Assembly (NCBI GenBank): GCA_020632995.1
Contig: JACKEN010000001.1
Location: forward strand, 590,001 to 654,000
Direction: 5' to 3'
DNA length: 64,000 nucleotides
From: Deltaproteobacteria bacterium
GTDB taxonomy: Bacteria > Myxococcota > Kuafuiibacteriia > Kuafuiibacteriales > Kuafuiibacteriaceae
The first letter of the stretch is position 1. Every line of letters begins with the position of its first letter. The notes under the pieces are model-generated. The model was not told the origin of the DNA and ran no database searches. It was given only the letters and a program-made list of their open reading frames with translations. Position numbers and translations under genes: made by a program. Shown here in pieces: positions 52,213-60,598 of this stretch.

Positions 52213-52860
52213 GTGTTCACCGGCATCGTGGATCACGTGGGCACCGTGGCCCGCGTGGCCCCCGGGCAGGGGGGTGGGCGGACCCTGGTGGTGCGCCACC
52301 GGTTCACGAGCGCCCTCGAGCTCGGGGAGTCGATCGCCCACGACGGGGTGTGCCTCACCGTGGTGCGGATCGACGGCGACACCTTCTGGGTGGAGGCCGG
52401 GCCCGAGACCCTGGCCCGCACCACCATCGGCGCCCTGAAGACCGGCTCGAAGCTCAACCTGGAGCGCGCCGCGACCCTCAGCACCCGGCTGGGCGGGCAC
52501 CTCGTGCAGGGCCACGTGGACGCGGTGGGCCACATCCGGGCGGTGCGGGCGCGTGAGAACGCGTGGGACCTCGACGTCGAGGCGCCGCCCGAGGTCCTGA
52601 AGATGGTGATCTCCCAGGGCTCGGTCACGGTGGACGGCATCTCCCTCACCGTCACCGGCCGCAGCGCGGAGACCTTCTCGCTCTCGATCATCCCCCACAC
52701 CTGGAAGGTGACCAGCCTGGCCGACAAGGGGGTGGGCTCCGCGGTGAACGTGGAGGTGGATGTGATCGCGCGGTACGTGCTGGGCCTGTTGGAGGCGCAG
52801 CAGGCCGAGCCCAAGGCGGGTGGGATCACCGAGGCCTTCCTCCGGGAGCACGGCTTCTAA
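52213..52860 (+). CDS. ribE: riboflavin synthase, alpha chain
   Basis: Dismutates two lumazines to riboflavin. It starts MFTGIVDHVGTV and contains the duplicated barrel halves (second at about residue 99, LVQGHVDAVGHI). The catalytic and binding motifs ESIAHDGVCLTV and GSVTVDGISLTV are present. At 215 aa it has the usual length. Start is GTG. Confidence 0.96.
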   Translation: MFTGIVDHVGTVARVAPGQGGGRTLVVRHRFTSALELGESIAHDGVCLTVVRIDGDTFWVEAGPETLARTTIGALKTGSKLNLERAATLSTRLGGHLVQGHVDAVGHIRAVRARENAWDLDVEAPPEVLKMVISQGSVTVDGISLTVTGRSAETFSLSIIPHTWKVTSLADKGVGSAVNVEVDVIARYVLGLLEAQQAEPKAGGITEAFLREHGF

Positions 52861-52934
52861 AGATCTTGCCCAAAGCCGGGGCGAAGACTAGGGACTCGGG
52901 GGCGCGGCTACTGGGCCACGCGGGGAGGTGGCAC

Positions 52935-54074
52935 GTGCCGTTCGAGAACGTGGAAGGCGCCATCGAGGACATCCGGAACGGCAAGATGATCATCCTCGTG
53001 GACGACGAGGACCGGGAGAACGAGGGCGACCTCTGCATGGCGGCGGAGCTGGTGACGCCCGAGGCCATCAACTTCATGGCCGTCCACGCCCGGGGGCTCA
53101 TCTGCCTGACCCTCACCGAGGACAAGATCGCCCAGCTCGACCTCCCGATGATGGTCGAGCGCAACACCTCGGCCTTCGGCACCGGCTTCACGGTGTCGAT
53201 CGAGGCGAGCGAGGGCGTCACCACCGGGATCAGCGCCCACGATCGGGCCACCACGATCCGGGCCGCGATGCGGGATGACTGCCGCCCGCGGGACCTCCGG
53301 ACGCCGGGGCACGTGTTCCCCATCCGGGCGAGGAAGGGCGGGGTGCTCGTGCGCACCGGCCAGACCGAGGGCTCGGTGGATCTGTCGCGGCTGGCGGGGC
53401 TCCGGCCGGCCGGGGTGATCTGCGAGATCATGAACGAGGACGGGACGATGGCCCGTCGCCCGGAGCTCGAGAAGTACGCGGCGCAACACGGCCTGCGCAT
53501 CGTCACCATCGCCGAGCTGATCGAGTACCGGATCGCCAACGAGATCCTGGTGCGGTTGGTGGCCGAGAAGAAGCTCAACGTGGCCCACTGGGGTGAGCTG
53601 ACGGTGCGGGTGATGGAGTCCGAGGTGGACGGCCTGCAGCACCTGGTGCTCCAGAAGGGCGAGATCGGCCCCGAGGACGCGCCGCTGGTGCGGGTGCAGT
53701 CGATCGACATGCCGGCCGACCTGTTGGGCCTCGTGCTCTCCGGCGGCGGGGCCGAGATGCGGGCCGCCCTCGACCGGATGGTGCAGGAGGGGCAGGGCGT
53801 CTTCGTGTACCTGGTGCGCTCGGTCGACGGCTCGACCCTCGCCAAGCGCCTGGAGCGGGTGGACCAGCAGAACAACACCCCGCCCACCTATCACCGGGTC
53901 GGCACCCGGCTGGACCTCCGGGAGTTCGGCACCGGGGCCCAGATCCTGAAGGTGCTCGGGATCCGCAAGTTCCGGATGATGAGCAACCACGAGATCCGGA
54001 TCGTGGGGCTCGAGGGCTACGGCCTGCATATGACGGAGCGGGTGCCGCTCCCGGTGCCCGCCCCCGTCGCCTAG
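52935..54074 (+). CDS. ribB: 3,4-dihydroxy-2-butanone-4-phosphate synthase fused to an inactive GTP cyclohydrolase II-like domain (RibBX type)
   Basis: The 379-aa protein has an N-terminal DHBP synthase domain (DDEDRENEGDL, HVFPI) and a C-terminal GCH-II-like domain from about residue 205. In the latter the zinc segment, normally SECLTGD...CDCG, reads QSIDMPADLLGLVLSGGG (from residue 255), lacking all three cysteines, and the GRGIGL Arg is missing. It is therefore not a GTP cyclohydrolase II. In the DHBP domain the residue matching E. coli His153 is Gln143 (TGQTEGSVDL). GTG start is set by GGGGAGGTGG. Confidence 0.93.
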   Translation: MPFENVEGAIEDIRNGKMIILVDDEDRENEGDLCMAAELVTPEAINFMAVHARGLICLTLTEDKIAQLDLPMMVERNTSAFGTGFTVSIEASEGVTTGISAHDRATTIRAAMRDDCRPRDLRTPGHVFPIRARKGGVLVRTGQTEGSVDLSRLAGLRPAGVICEIMNEDGTMARRPELEKYAAQHGLRIVTIAELIEYRIANEILVRLVAEKKLNVAHWGELTVRVMESEVDGLQHLVLQKGEIGPEDAPLVRVQSIDMPADLLGLVLSGGGAEMRAALDRMVQEGQGVFVYLVRSVDGSTLAKRLERVDQQNNTPPTYHRVGTRLDLREFGTGAQILKVLGIRKFRMMSNHEIRIVGLEGYGLHMTERVPLPVPAPVA

Positions 54075-54099
54075 CGCGGGGCCAAGGAGTGACTTCGAG

Positions 54100-54567
54100 A
54101 TGGCGAGCAAGACCTACGAGGCCAACCTCAACGGCCAGGGCCTGCGCTTCGGCGTGGTGGTGGGCCGCTTCAACAGCCTGATCACCGAGCGCCTGCTGGA
54201 GGGCGCCATGGACTGCCTGGTGCGCCACGGCGTGGCGGCCGAGGACATCGAGGTGGTGCGGGTCCCGGGCAGCTGGGAGATCCCCCTCGGCGTGAAGTGG
54301 ATGGCGGCCAAGGGCTTCGACGCGGTGCTCGCGGTCGGCTGCGTGATCCGCGGCGGCACCCCGCACTTCGACTACGTCTCGGCCGAGGTGACCAAGGGCG
54401 CGGCCCAGGTGCAGATGCAGGCTGGCCTGCCGGTCGCCCTCGGCGTCCTCACCACCGACACCATCGAGCAGGCGATCGAGCGGGCCGGCACCAAGCACGG
54501 GAACAAGGGCTGGGAGGCCGCCCTCGCCGCGCTGGAGATGGCCGTGCTCAAGAAGCAGCTCGGCTGA
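54100..54567 (+). CDS. ribH: 6,7-dimethyl-8-ribityllumazine synthase
   Basis: Condenses the ribityl-uracil and butanone intermediates. The 155-aa length is normal. Motifs: VVVGRFNSLITERLLEGA, VPGSWEIP, CVIRGGTPHFDYVS (catalytic His) and GVLTTDTIEQAIERAG. A clear AAGGAG lies upstream. It is followed 10 nt later by nusB, the usual ribH-nusB pair. Confidence 0.97.
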   Translation: MASKTYEANLNGQGLRFGVVVGRFNSLITERLLEGAMDCLVRHGVAAEDIEVVRVPGSWEIPLGVKWMAAKGFDAVLAVGCVIRGGTPHFDYVSAEVTKGAAQVQMQAGLPVALGVLTTDTIEQAIERAGTKHGNKGWEAALAALEMAVLKKQLG

Positions 54568-54577
54568 GGAGACGAGC

Positions 54578-55057
54578 ATGGGCGCCCGCCGCAGAGCGCG
54601 CGAGTGCGCGCTGATGACCCTGTACTCCATGGACGTGGCGGGCCACTGGCCGGACACCGCCCTGGAGCGCTTCTTCACGTCCTTCGGCGACGGTGAGCCG
54701 TTGGATCCGCCGCCCTCCTACGCGCCGCCCGAGGCCGACGCCAAGGCCTACCGGGTGACCGGGGCGGACGAGGAGATGAAGGCCTACGCCACCCTCCTGG
54801 TGGAGGGGGTGGGCCGGCACATGGAGGAGCTGGACGCGCTCATCCAGGGCATCTCGCGGAACTGGCGCATGGCCCGGATGGCGGTGGTCGACCGCAACGT
54901 CCTGCGGCTGGCCGCGTTCGAGCTGACCCACCAGCAGGCCGACGTGCCGCGCAAGGTGGCGATCAACGAGGCGATCGAGGTGGCCAAGCGCTTCGGCACC
55001 TCGGAGTCCGGCGCGTTCGTGAACGGCATCCTCGATCGGATCGGGAAGAAGAAGTGA
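54578..55057 (+). CDS. nusB: transcription antitermination factor NusB
   Basis: Binds boxA in rRNA leader RNA with NusE. The 159-aa protein has the family start ARRRARECALMTLYSMD and the C-terminal block VDRNVLRLAAFEL...PRKVAINEAIEVAKRFGTSESGAFVNGILD. A ~30-residue Pro/Asp-rich insertion lies near residues 35-65. It overlaps the next gene by 4 bp. Confidence 0.95.
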   Translation: MGARRRARECALMTLYSMDVAGHWPDTALERFFTSFGDGEPLDPPPSYAPPEADAKAYRVTGADEEMKAYATLLVEGVGRHMEELDALIQGISRNWRMARMAVVDRNVLRLAAFELTHQQADVPRKVAINEAIEVAKRFGTSESGAFVNGILDRIGKKK

Positions 55058-55605
55058 CCACCGCGCGCATCGCCCGTGGGGACCTGGCGGGGCTGGACGC
55101 CCTCGAGGTGGACGCGCTGGCGCTGCCCCTGTTCGCGGTGCGCACCCAGCCCCAGGCGGTGGCGGGCCTGGCGGACTGGCGCCTGTCCGGCCGCATCGCG
55201 CGCCTCATCAAGAGCGGCCGCTTCACCGGCCTCGCGGGTGAGGCGTTGCTCATGCTCGGCCTGGGCCGGGTCGGGGCGGAGCGGATCTTCCTGTTGGGGC
55301 TGGGCGAGCGAAAGGCCGCCGACGCGGTGAACCTCGACGCGGCGGTGAAGGTGCTCGAGCAGGCCCTGGCCCGCAAGGTGGCTTTCGGTGCCTCCGTGGC
55401 CGGAGAGGATGAAGTGGGGCTGGTCAGGGCGTTCTTGCAGGCGGTGGGCAAGCGCAGGACAGCTTTCGACGAGATCATCCTCCTGGATCCGGACGGGCGC
55501 CTCGAGGCGGCCCGGGCGGCGCTGACCAAGCTGGCCGGCGGCCTGGGCATCACGCTCCTGGCCGCGACCGCGGTGAGCGAGGCGACGCCGACCCCGGAGG
55601 CCTGA
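55054..55605 (+). CDS. stand-alone M17 leucyl-aminopeptidase N-terminal-like domain
   Basis: The 183-aa protein resembles only the N-terminal (macro-like) domain of M17 peptidases: LEVDALALPLFA at the start, LLMLGLGRVGAERIFLLGLGERKAAD in the middle. The catalytic C-terminal domain is absent and no downstream piece continues it. It is therefore probably a binding or regulatory domain. Its GTG start overlaps the nusB stop. Confidence 0.78.
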   Translation: MTTARIARGDLAGLDALEVDALALPLFAVRTQPQAVAGLADWRLSGRIARLIKSGRFTGLAGEALLMLGLGRVGAERIFLLGLGERKAADAVNLDAAVKVLEQALARKVAFGASVAGEDEVGLVRAFLQAVGKRRTAFDEIILLDPDGRLEAARAALTKLAGGLGITLLAATAVSEATPTPEA

Positions 55606-55606
55606 G

Positions 55607-56059
55607 TTGCAGGATCCCAGCGCTCAGGGTCTGGAGGGTGTCCTCCAGGCCCTCTGTCTCGAGGTGCCGGACGCGATCGGGGCGGTGCTGTGCGACTTCG
55701 AGGGCGAGACGGTGGTGATGGCCCTCGGGGCGGGAGCTCCGCCCCCCGAGGCCCTGGCCCGGGCCCAGGAGCACGTGCCCCGCGCCCTCGGGCTGGAGAT
55801 GCCGCTGAAGGCGTTCCTGATGCGCCTGGCCGGGGCCGAGCCGTGCGCGCTGCTCCGGCTGTTCCAGGGGCGCTGCGAGATCGGCCACGCCGGCGCGCTC
55901 CGAGGGCTCACGATGCGCTACGCGGAGGTGGACCTCCTGGTGGAGCGCCTGCCGGAGGACTTCTACGTGGTCCTCGCGGTGCGTCGCCCGGAGGTCACCG
56001 CGCAAGCCCTGCGGGCGGTGCGTCGGGCCGCCGTGTTGGTGACTCCACACCTGCTGTAA
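55607..56059 (+). CDS. hypothetical protein, roadblock/LC7-like
   Basis: The 150-aa protein starts at TTG 1 nt after the upstream stop. The N-terminus VLQALCLEVPDAIGAVLCDFEGETVVM resembles the roadblock/LC7 beginning (Ala/Val-rich helix then strand). The C-terminus has DLLVERLPEDFYVVLAVRRPE, also typical. These proteins often accompany small GTPases such as MglA in myxobacteria, but none is adjacent. The call is tentative. Confidence 0.6.
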   Translation: MQDPSAQGLEGVLQALCLEVPDAIGAVLCDFEGETVVMALGAGAPPPEALARAQEHVPRALGLEMPLKAFLMRLAGAEPCALLRLFQGRCEIGHAGALRGLTMRYAEVDLLVERLPEDFYVVLAVRRPEVTAQALRAVRRAAVLVTPHLL

Positions 56060-56167
56060 ACCACTGTTTCGCGGAGGTTCCGTGTTGCGTCGGTAGCGCA
56101 CGGGGCCAGGCTTGTGTTAACCCTCAGCGAAGTGGCCTGTTCGTAGGCCTCTACAACCGAGGGAGAG

Positions 56168-56731
56168 ATGAGCGGCCTTAAAGTGGACTTCGTGGTGTAC
56201 CTGGGTGACCCGGACGACGGTGCGGAGGCGCTGACCAGCAAAGATCTGCTGGCAGTGGCCGCACAGCATCGGGACCAGCTTCGCTTCCCGGACGTCTACG
56301 GCGCCGTCATCATCAGCGAGGGCGACAAAGAGCTGGTGGACCGAAAGCCCGACCCGATCTTCCCGCTCGTGGCCAACCTGGTCCGGGCGGTGGCGTCCGT
56401 CATCGACGGCGAGTCCGAGCTGCAGCAGCTCGCCGAGAGCGAGCACGGCTTCGCGCTCGAGCCGAATGGTGACGACGTGATGATCGGCATGTTCGCCGGC
56501 GACCCCTACGAGCCGGACGAGTGGCTGCTCGCCCCCCAGGGCCTCACGATGGAGGCGTTCGGGGACCAGGTCCTCGAGATGGGGCGGCGCCTCAAGGGCA
56601 TCATCGACGCGGTCGATCCCGAGGCGATGGAGCGGGACGACTACCTCAAGGGCCTCACCGAGTTCCTGGAGGTCAGCGGCGACGCCCTCAAGACCTACAA
56701 GCTCGAGAAGCAGCGCGGGTTGCGCGTTTAG
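56168..56731 (+). CDS. hypothetical acidic protein
   Basis: The 187-aa protein has no signal or membrane segment. It is acidic throughout (many Asp/Glu), with an alpha/beta-like pattern (VDFVVYLGD near the start, AVIISEGD, VMIGMFAGD). No family was recognised. A clear GGGAGAG lies upstream of the ATG. It is preceded by a 100-bp gap that may hold a promoter. Confidence 0.72.
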   Translation: MSGLKVDFVVYLGDPDDGAEALTSKDLLAVAAQHRDQLRFPDVYGAVIISEGDKELVDRKPDPIFPLVANLVRAVASVIDGESELQQLAESEHGFALEPNGDDVMIGMFAGDPYEPDEWLLAPQGLTMEAFGDQVLEMGRRLKGIIDAVDPEAMERDDYLKGLTEFLEVSGDALKTYKLEKQRGLRV

Positions 56732-56755
56732 GATCCCCGGCCCCACAATGGGGGC

Positions 56756-57061
56756 ATGGGTGGTCGGATCGAGCGTCAGCCCTACCGCGTCGGCTCGGGG
56801 AACAACGCGGACCCCGAGGCGATCGAGGAGCTGGAGAAGCGCCGCGACAAACACGAGCGCCTCACCCGAGGCAAGCCGGCGCGCACGTTCGCGATGGTGC
56901 TGGCCGACCGGCGCCGTCGCGATCAGCCCGAAGAGGAAGAGGCCGAGGAGGCGCCCCAGCAGGGCGCGATCGAGCCCCACATGGGCCTCGCGCCCGGCCA
57001 GGACGCGGCCCTGGTGAACCAGAGCGGCAAGCGCTCCACCAAGGTGATCGTCAAGGGCTGA
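56756..57061 (+). CDS. small hypothetical protein
   Basis: The 101-aa charged, probably partly disordered protein (ADPEAIEELEKRRDKHERLT, EEEEAEEAPQQG) ends in a basic STKVIVKG. No domain was recognised. Its 3' end overlaps the convergent gene at 57051 by 11 bp. Confidence 0.62.
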   Translation: MGGRIERQPYRVGSGNNADPEAIEELEKRRDKHERLTRGKPARTFAMVLADRRRRDQPEEEEAEEAPQQGAIEPHMGLAPGQDAALVNQSGKRSTKVIVKG

Positions 57062-57743
57062 TGACGCGCTTTCGGGCGGCGGAGACGATCTGCTGCCTGA
57101 GCTTGCCGGCCTTCGCGATGCGCCGGCACGTCTCCATCGAGACCTTCGGGAGCAAGCGCAAGGCCACCGGCATCGGGGTCTTGGGATCCTGCACCAGCGC
57201 GTCCACCACGCCCTGGTTGCCGATGAGCTCCGGCCGCTTGGCGATCTGCTCGGTGAGCGCGCCAGGCACCAGCCCGGAGCGGAGCCAGCCCACCACCTCC
57301 TGCGCGGTCAGCCCGGGGTTGGTGAGCAGGAACGGGTGGATGGCCTGATCGGGGTCCCGCAGCACGCGGCGGCGCGCGTCCGGGTTCCCGTTCCTGGCCA
57401 GCTTCAGCTTCTCGGCCCTCGACAGGGTCTCGTAGCGCGCCCACAGCGGGGCGTCGGCGGTGGCCGCCGTGGGATCGGAGAGGGTGAGGGCGAGCAGGGC
57501 CTCCTTCGCCGCGCCCTCGAAGAGCACCGCGGCCTCACCGGCGGCGGACAGCTGCACCACCCGCCCCTCGGCCCGAGCGTGCACCCGCCCCGCGTGGGCG
57601 ACCTCGACCTCCACCGGCTCGAAGAGCGCCACGTTCGCGGCGCCTCCGCCGGGGACCATCAAGCCGCCGTGGGCCTGGAGGCCCGCCTGGTGCGCGGCCC
57701 AGGCCTCGGCGTCCGGGAGCTCCAGGCGCAGGCAGGTGCTCAC
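57051..57743 (-). CDS. PilZ-like protein with C-terminal helical repeats
   Basis: The 230-aa product from a GTG start has an N-terminal ~90 residues with PilZ-like strands (LRLELPDAEAWAAHQ, ALFEPVEVEVAHAGRVHARAE). The C-terminal ~120 residues have HEAT-like helices (LKLARNGNPDARRRVLRDPD). No RxxxR/DxSxxG c-di-GMP motif is obvious, so ligand binding is doubtful. The upstream in-frame extension begins with a Pro-rich segment and is not used. Confidence 0.68.
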   Translation of the reverse strand: MSTCLRLELPDAEAWAAHQAGLQAHGGLMVPGGGAANVALFEPVEVEVAHAGRVHARAEGRVVQLSAAGEAAVLFEGAAKEALLALTLSDPTAATADAPLWARYETLSRAEKLKLARNGNPDARRRVLRDPDQAIHPFLLTNPGLTAQEVVGWLRSGLVPGALTEQIAKRPELIGNQGVVDALVQDPKTPMPVALRLLPKVSMETCRRIAKAGKLRQQIVSAARKRVISP

Positions 57744-57849
57744 AGGGGTGAGGTTCGGCGGGGCGGGCGCTGGGTTGAGCTGGTCCGGCGGTCTTCGAGG
57801 ACGGCCGAGGTCTTTCCTGGCGGCCCGCCCCAACGTAGCCTCGCCGCCG

Positions 57850-59325
57850 ATGGCGTTGCATCCCCTGGCTCGGGACCTGGCGGTGCTCTCGCGGAGCGCC
57901 TACCCGCTGATCTACATCGTCACCCAGGAGGAGGATCGCGCCCTGCGCCTGGTCGAGGCGGCGGCTCGGGCGGTGCGCAAGGACTACCTGAGGTGGTCGG
58001 TGTCCGAGGGCTTCCAGGGCGCCGGCCCGAGCGACGCGGTGGCCGCGATGGACGCGGTGGGCCAGCACGAGGGCGCCGCCCTCATCGCGCTGCTGGACTT
58101 CGACCCCTACCTGACCGACCCCGCGGTGGTGCGGCGCCTGCGGGACCGGCTGCCCGAGCTGGTGCAGCGGCGCCAGTCGGTGGTGGTGGTGGCGCCTGTG
58201 CTCAACCTGCCGCCGGGGCTCGAGAAGGAGGCGGCGGTGCTGGACCTGCCGCTCCCCCGCCAGGAGGAGCTGGGGGCCGAGCTCGAGAAGGTGGCCCGCT
58301 CCGAGAAGATCACCGTCGATCCCGAGGTGGCGGAGCGCGCGGTGCGCTCGGCCCTGGGGCTGTCCTTGAACGAGGCGGCCCGGGTGTTCCGCAAGGTCAT
58401 GGTGCTCCGGAAGGGCCTCACCGGCGAGGACCTCAACCTCGTGGTGGAAGAGAAGAAAGGCGTCTTGCGAAAGACCGACGTCCTCGAGTTCCACGAGCTC
58501 GGCGAGGGCCTCTCGGAGGTGGGGGGCCTGTCGGACCTCAAGCGCTGGCTCAACGCGCGGACGCGGGCCTTCGGCGACGACGCGCGCCGCTACGGCCTGC
58601 CGCCCCCCAAGGGCCTGCTCCTGCTCGGCGTCCAGGGCTGCGGCAAGTCGCTGTCGGCCAAGGCGGTGGCGGAGCTCTGGAAGTTCCCGCTCCTTCGCCT
58701 CGACGTGGGCGCGCTGTTCTCCTCGAAGGCGGCGCCCGAGGCGGCGCTCCGGGAGGCGATCAAGATCTCCGAGAGCCTCGCCCCGGTGGTCCTGTGGGTG
58801 GACGAGATCGAGAAGGGCTTCATCCAGGTGGAGGGCGACGAGGCGGGCTCCCGGGTGTTCGGCAGCTTCATCACCTGGCTGGCCGAGAAGCAGGCCGAGG
58901 TCTTCGTGGTGGCCACCGCGAACGACGTCTCCAACCTCCCGCCCGAGCTCATGCGGCGCGGGCGCTTCGACGAGGTCTTCTTCGTGGACCTGCCGAACCC
59001 CCACGAGCGCCAGTCGATCCTCGAGATCCACCTGAAGAAGCGGGGGCGGGATCCTTCGCGCTTCGCGGCGGTGCTGCCCGACCTCGCCAAGCGGGCCGAG
59101 CACTTCTCGGGGGCGGAGCTGGAGCAGGTGGTGATCTCGGCCCTGTACCGCGCCTTCTCGGAGACCCGGGAGCTGTCGGAGGAGGACCTGGACCTCTCCC
59201 TCAAGCAGACGGTGCCGCTCTATCGAACCTACGAGGAGAAGATCAAATGGCTGCGGGACTGGGCGCGGACCCGGGCCCGGCCGGCCACCCAGGACTCCTC
59301 GGTGCTGGATCTTTTTGGCGTGTAG
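57850..59325 (+). CDS. AAA-family ATPase (Ycf46-like)
   Basis: The 491-aa protein has an N-terminal ~230 residues without catalytic motif and a C-terminal AAA domain. The Walker A is GVQGCGKS (about residues 260-267), Walker B VLWVDEIEKGF, sensor VVATANDVSNLP, and arginine finger RRGRFDEVFFVDLP. The closest characterised group by layout is the cytosolic Ycf46/FtsH-type AAA family, which lacks a protease domain. It probably remodels a protein substrate. It precedes the bactofilin genes but is separated by 81 nt. Confidence 0.9.
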   Translation: MALHPLARDLAVLSRSAYPLIYIVTQEEDRALRLVEAAARAVRKDYLRWSVSEGFQGAGPSDAVAAMDAVGQHEGAALIALLDFDPYLTDPAVVRRLRDRLPELVQRRQSVVVVAPVLNLPPGLEKEAAVLDLPLPRQEELGAELEKVARSEKITVDPEVAERAVRSALGLSLNEAARVFRKVMVLRKGLTGEDLNLVVEEKKGVLRKTDVLEFHELGEGLSEVGGLSDLKRWLNARTRAFGDDARRYGLPPPKGLLLLGVQGCGKSLSAKAVAELWKFPLLRLDVGALFSSKAAPEAALREAIKISESLAPVVLWVDEIEKGFIQVEGDEAGSRVFGSFITWLAEKQAEVFVVATANDVSNLPPELMRRGRFDEVFFVDLPNPHERQSILEIHLKKRGRDPSRFAAVLPDLAKRAEHFSGAELEQVVISALYRAFSETRELSEEDLDLSLKQTVPLYRTYEEKIKWLRDWARTRARPATQDSSVLDLFGV

Positions 59326-59406
59326 GCTCCGACCCTCCGACTTGCCCCCACAGCGGCGCCGGGGCGCTTTCTTGCGCCCCGCCCGGGGCCGGGCTACGCA
59401 CGAGCC

Positions 59407-59742
59407 ATGGCCGAAGCGACGGGCACCATCGGCAAGGGCATCAAGGTGCGGGGCGAGATCACCGGCACCGGGGCGCTGGAGGTTGCGGGCGAGGTGGAGG
59501 GGCGCGTGGCGCTCGACCGCCTCGTGGTGCACGGCGGCGGCACGGTGGCGGCGGACGTGCAGGTGAGCGAGCTGGTCATCGCCGGGCGCGCCGCCGGCCA
59601 GCTGGTGGCGTCGAAGCGCCTGGAGGTGCGCGCCTCCGCCCAGGTGGAGGGTGACGTGCGCGCCCCTTCACTCGTGGTGGAGGAGGGCGCGGTGTTCAAG
59701 GGCCGGGTCCACATGGACACCGGCATCCCCGAGGACGTGTGA
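59407..59742 (+). CDS. bactofilin, copy 1
   Basis: The 111-aa polymerising beta-helix protein (DUF583) is made of short repeats: GKGIKVRGEITGTGALEVAGEVEG, DRLVVHGGGTVAADVQVSEL and VEGDVRAPSLVVEEGAVFKG. It lacks nucleotide-binding motifs, as is normal. Bactofilins form cell-shape or polarity scaffolds. It lies 1 nt before copy 2. Confidence 0.92.
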   Translation: MAEATGTIGKGIKVRGEITGTGALEVAGEVEGRVALDRLVVHGGGTVAADVQVSELVIAGRAAGQLVASKRLEVRASAQVEGDVRAPSLVVEEGAVFKGRVHMDTGIPEDV

Positions 59743-59743
59743 C

Positions 59744-60076
59744 ATGGCGACGACGACGCGGCAGGACGAGCAGACCATCATCGGGTCCACCATCACCATC
59801 GACGGCGAGATCGACGCCGAGGGACCGGTGATGGTGCAGGGGCGGGTCGTCGGCAAGCTCCGGAGCGCGGGCGACGTCACGGTGGACGAGGGCGGCGAGG
59901 TCGAGGCCGAGGTCGAGGCCGAGACGGTGGCGGTGGCCGGGCGCCTGGTGGGCCAGGTCGAGGCCCGCAACCGGGTGGAGATCACGGCCGAGGGCCGGGT
60001 CACCGGTGACCTGCGCGCGCCGCGCATCCTGATCGCGGATGGTGCCCAGTACAAGGGCAACATCGACATGGGCTGA
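59744..60076 (+). CDS. bactofilin, copy 2
   Basis: The 110-aa protein starts at ATG (59744), right after the copy 1 stop. It has the repeat pattern IGSTITIDGEIDAEGPVMVQGRVVG, TVDEGGEVEAEVEAETV and GDLRAPRILIADGAQYKGNIDMG. It is shorter and more acidic than copy 3, so the three may play different roles in a mixed filament. Confidence 0.92.
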   Translation: MATTTRQDEQTIIGSTITIDGEIDAEGPVMVQGRVVGKLRSAGDVTVDEGGEVEAEVEAETVAVAGRLVGQVEARNRVEITAEGRVTGDLRAPRILIADGAQYKGNIDMG

Positions 60077-60088
60077 GGTGAAGGGCAG

Positions 60089-60598
60089 ATGGCGACGAGA
60101 AACACCGCGAACAGCGACACTCGGACCGAGATCCAGGCCGGCACCAAGGTCAAGGGCAAGGTCCAGGGGAGCGAAGATCTCTGGGTGGCCGGGCGGGTGG
60201 AGGGCAGCGTGGAGCTGGACGGCGCCCTCACCGTGGCCCCGGGCGGGGTGGTGAAGGCCGAGGTGCGGGCGGTGCGGGTCACCGTCGCGGGCACCGTGGT
60301 CGGCGACGTCACCGCGTCCGAGCTCATCGAGCTCACCGCGCAGGCTCGAGTGCAAGGTGACCTGCGGGCCCCCACCGTGCGGGTGGACGACGGCGCGAAG
60401 CTGAACGGCCTGTTGGAGGTGGGCGACGTGTCCAGGGTGGAGGTGGCCCCGCGCCCCGCCGCCCCGAAGACGACGCAGCCCCAGGCCCGGCCCGAGCCGC
60501 CCGAGGCCCACCACAAGACCACCGTCACCGGGTTCGTCCCGAACGCGGTGCAGGACGACCGGCGCCGAAAGCGCGTCGTGGTCAAGAAGCGGGGCTGA
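60089..60598 (+). CDS. bactofilin, copy 3 (with C-terminal extension)
   Basis: The 169-aa member has the bactofilin core (residues 8-105: IQAGTKVKGKVQGSEDLWVAG, GDLRAPTVRVDDGAKLNGLLEVG). A Pro/Arg-rich tail (about 110-169, ending RRRKRVVVKKRG) follows, which may bind another partner or nucleic acid, as in myxobacterial bactofilins that interact with chromosome-segregation proteins. It overlaps the convergent esterase gene by 17 bp. Confidence 0.92.
   Translation: MATRNTANSDTRTEIQAGTKVKGKVQGSEDLWVAGRVEGSVELDGALTVAPGGVVKAEVRAVRVTVAGTVVGDVTASELIELTAQARVQGDLRAPTVRVDDGAKLNGLLEVGDVSRVEVAPRPAAPKTTQPQARPEPPEAHHKTTVTGFVPNAVQDDRRRKRVVVKKRG

Noticed and set aside
49940..52934. FMN riboswitch controlling the rib genes
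   Set aside because: None of the conserved RFN-element blocks was found before nrdR, ribD, ribE or ribB.
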